From Flavobacterium urumqiense (GTDB taxonomy: Bacteria; Bacteroidota; Bacteroidia; Flavobacteriales; Flavobacteriaceae), in the NCBI RefSeq assembly GCF_900108015.1, contig NZ_FNVP01000002.1:310001-374000 (forward strand): 64,000 nt of DNA. Direction: 5' to 3'. Position 1 is the stretch's first letter. The number at the start of each line of letters is the position of its first letter. The notes under the pieces are model-generated. The model ran no database searches. It saw only the letters and a program-made list of their open reading frames with translations, and was not told the DNA's origin. The translations under genes were made by a program, and so were the position numbers. Positions 63,581 to 64,000 of the stretch are shown here, piece by piece.

Positions 63581-64000
63581 TTAATATTTTAGTTTTCCCA
63601 CATGTCGCATGATACGGACAATTTTAGCTTTTCTATTATTAATATAAGAAGAAGAACTTGTTGCTTTAAACTTTCGCGGATTTGGTAAAATTGCAGCTAT
63701 TCCTGCCGCTTGTTGTGGTGTTAAATTTGCCGCCTCTTTTCTGTACCAATGTTCTCCCGCAGCTTGTGCTCCATAAACTCCATCACCCATTTCGATACTG
63801 TTCAAATAGACTTCCATGATGCGTTTTTTTCCCCAAATGGTTTCTATCAAAATGGTGAAATAAGCTTCCAGTCCTTTTCTTAAATAACTTCGTCCTTGCC
63901 AAAGGAATACATTTTTGGCAGTTTGCTGTGATATGGTACTTCCACCTTTTATTCTACGGCCTCTTTCGTTGCTTTTGTATGCTTTTTGCATCGCAGTAAA
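63581..64000 (-). CDS. mtgA: Monofunctional peptidoglycan glycosyltransferase (C-terminal part)
   Basis: The gene runs off the right edge; the last 139 residues are seen. They hold the GT51 motifs [55 protein letters not shown] and the final [18 protein letters not shown]. No penicillin-binding transpeptidase domain follows before the stop, so this is the monofunctional type that polymerises lipid II into glycan strands. The catalytic Glu of the EDxxFxxHxG motif would lie outside the window. Confidence 0.93.
   Translation of the reverse strand, partial: FTAMQKAYKSNERGRRIKGGSTISQQTAKNVFLWQGRSYLRKGLEAYFTILIETIWGKKRIMEVYLNSIEMGDGVYGAQAAGEHWYRKEAANLTPQQAAGIAAILPNPRKFKATSSSSYINNRKAKIVRIMRHVGKLKY

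Overview
The window is a 64 kb stretch of chromosome from a Bacteroidota bacterium, almost certainly a Flavobacterium or a close relative. Support: AT-rich DNA, promoters of the Bacteroidota type (TAnnTTTG near -7, TTG further up), hardly any Shine-Dalgarno sites, a type IX secretion (T9SS) C-terminal sorting domain, a CarboxypepD_reg TonB receptor, and lineage-specific families (DUF4271, DUF4296, DUF3098, TerB-like, GxxExxY). There is no rRNA, CRISPR array, prophage or intact insertion sequence. Most genes are core housekeeping genes; the unusual material lies between genes and in a few in-gene insertions.

Layout. 0-10.7 kb: S41 protease (partial), dCMP deaminase and HupE-like membrane protein on the minus strand; then TerB-like protein, fructose-1,6-bisphosphatase, GNAT acetyltransferase with aspartate kinase, a 1142-residue SprA-like outer-membrane protein, a broken small secreted-protein gene, and a MurG-like glycosyltransferase. 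10.8-24.7 kb: a phosphate-starvation block. On the minus strand the order of transcription is phosphate-type porin, two tandem pstS genes, pstC, pstA, pstB, phoU, with phoB-phoR just upstream. Divergent from phoB lie a TonB-dependent receptor, a beta-helix-like lipoprotein and a tiny T9SS sorting-domain protein. Candidate Pho boxes (two 7-mers set 11 bp apart) precede the porin and the lipoprotein. 24.8-37.1 kb: LuxE-like acyltransferase, tyrS, a nucleoside-diphosphate-sugar epimerase-like gene, DUF4296, pyrC, dolichol-phosphate-mannose-synthase-like transferase, DUF4271-hemD, an Lrp regulator, a YugP-type metallopeptidase and leuS. The leuS leader is duplicated into five tandem copies.

37.5-46.3 kb: ftsX-DUF3098-uppP-truB and a small secreted protein in one tight operon, a thioredoxin-like protein, a patatin phospholipase, pyrH-frr, an SMR exporter and a CPA2-type antiporter. 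46.5-53.3 kb: an MMPL/RND exporter, asnS and rpoN, separated by two repeat-loaded intergenic regions, one holding a frameshifted GxxExxY gene. 53.5-64 kb: tdk, a conserved acidic protein, rsmI, a flavin amine oxidase-like protein, a HopJ-type protein, recJ, an MFS transporter, a Cys-rich protein behind a palindromic operator, lpxH, queD, a 57-residue membrane protein, an enoyl-CoA hydratase-like enzyme, tRNA-Ala(GGC) and mtgA (partial).

The best candidates for something undescribed are: the amplified leuS leader, in which four of the five repeats carry an 11-codon mini-gene ending in an ATGA overlap; the PhoBR-linked TonB receptor/lipoprotein/T9SS trio; and the interspersed repeat families around asnS and GxxExxY. 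Functional names rest on motifs read by eye and on family knowledge; no database search was run.
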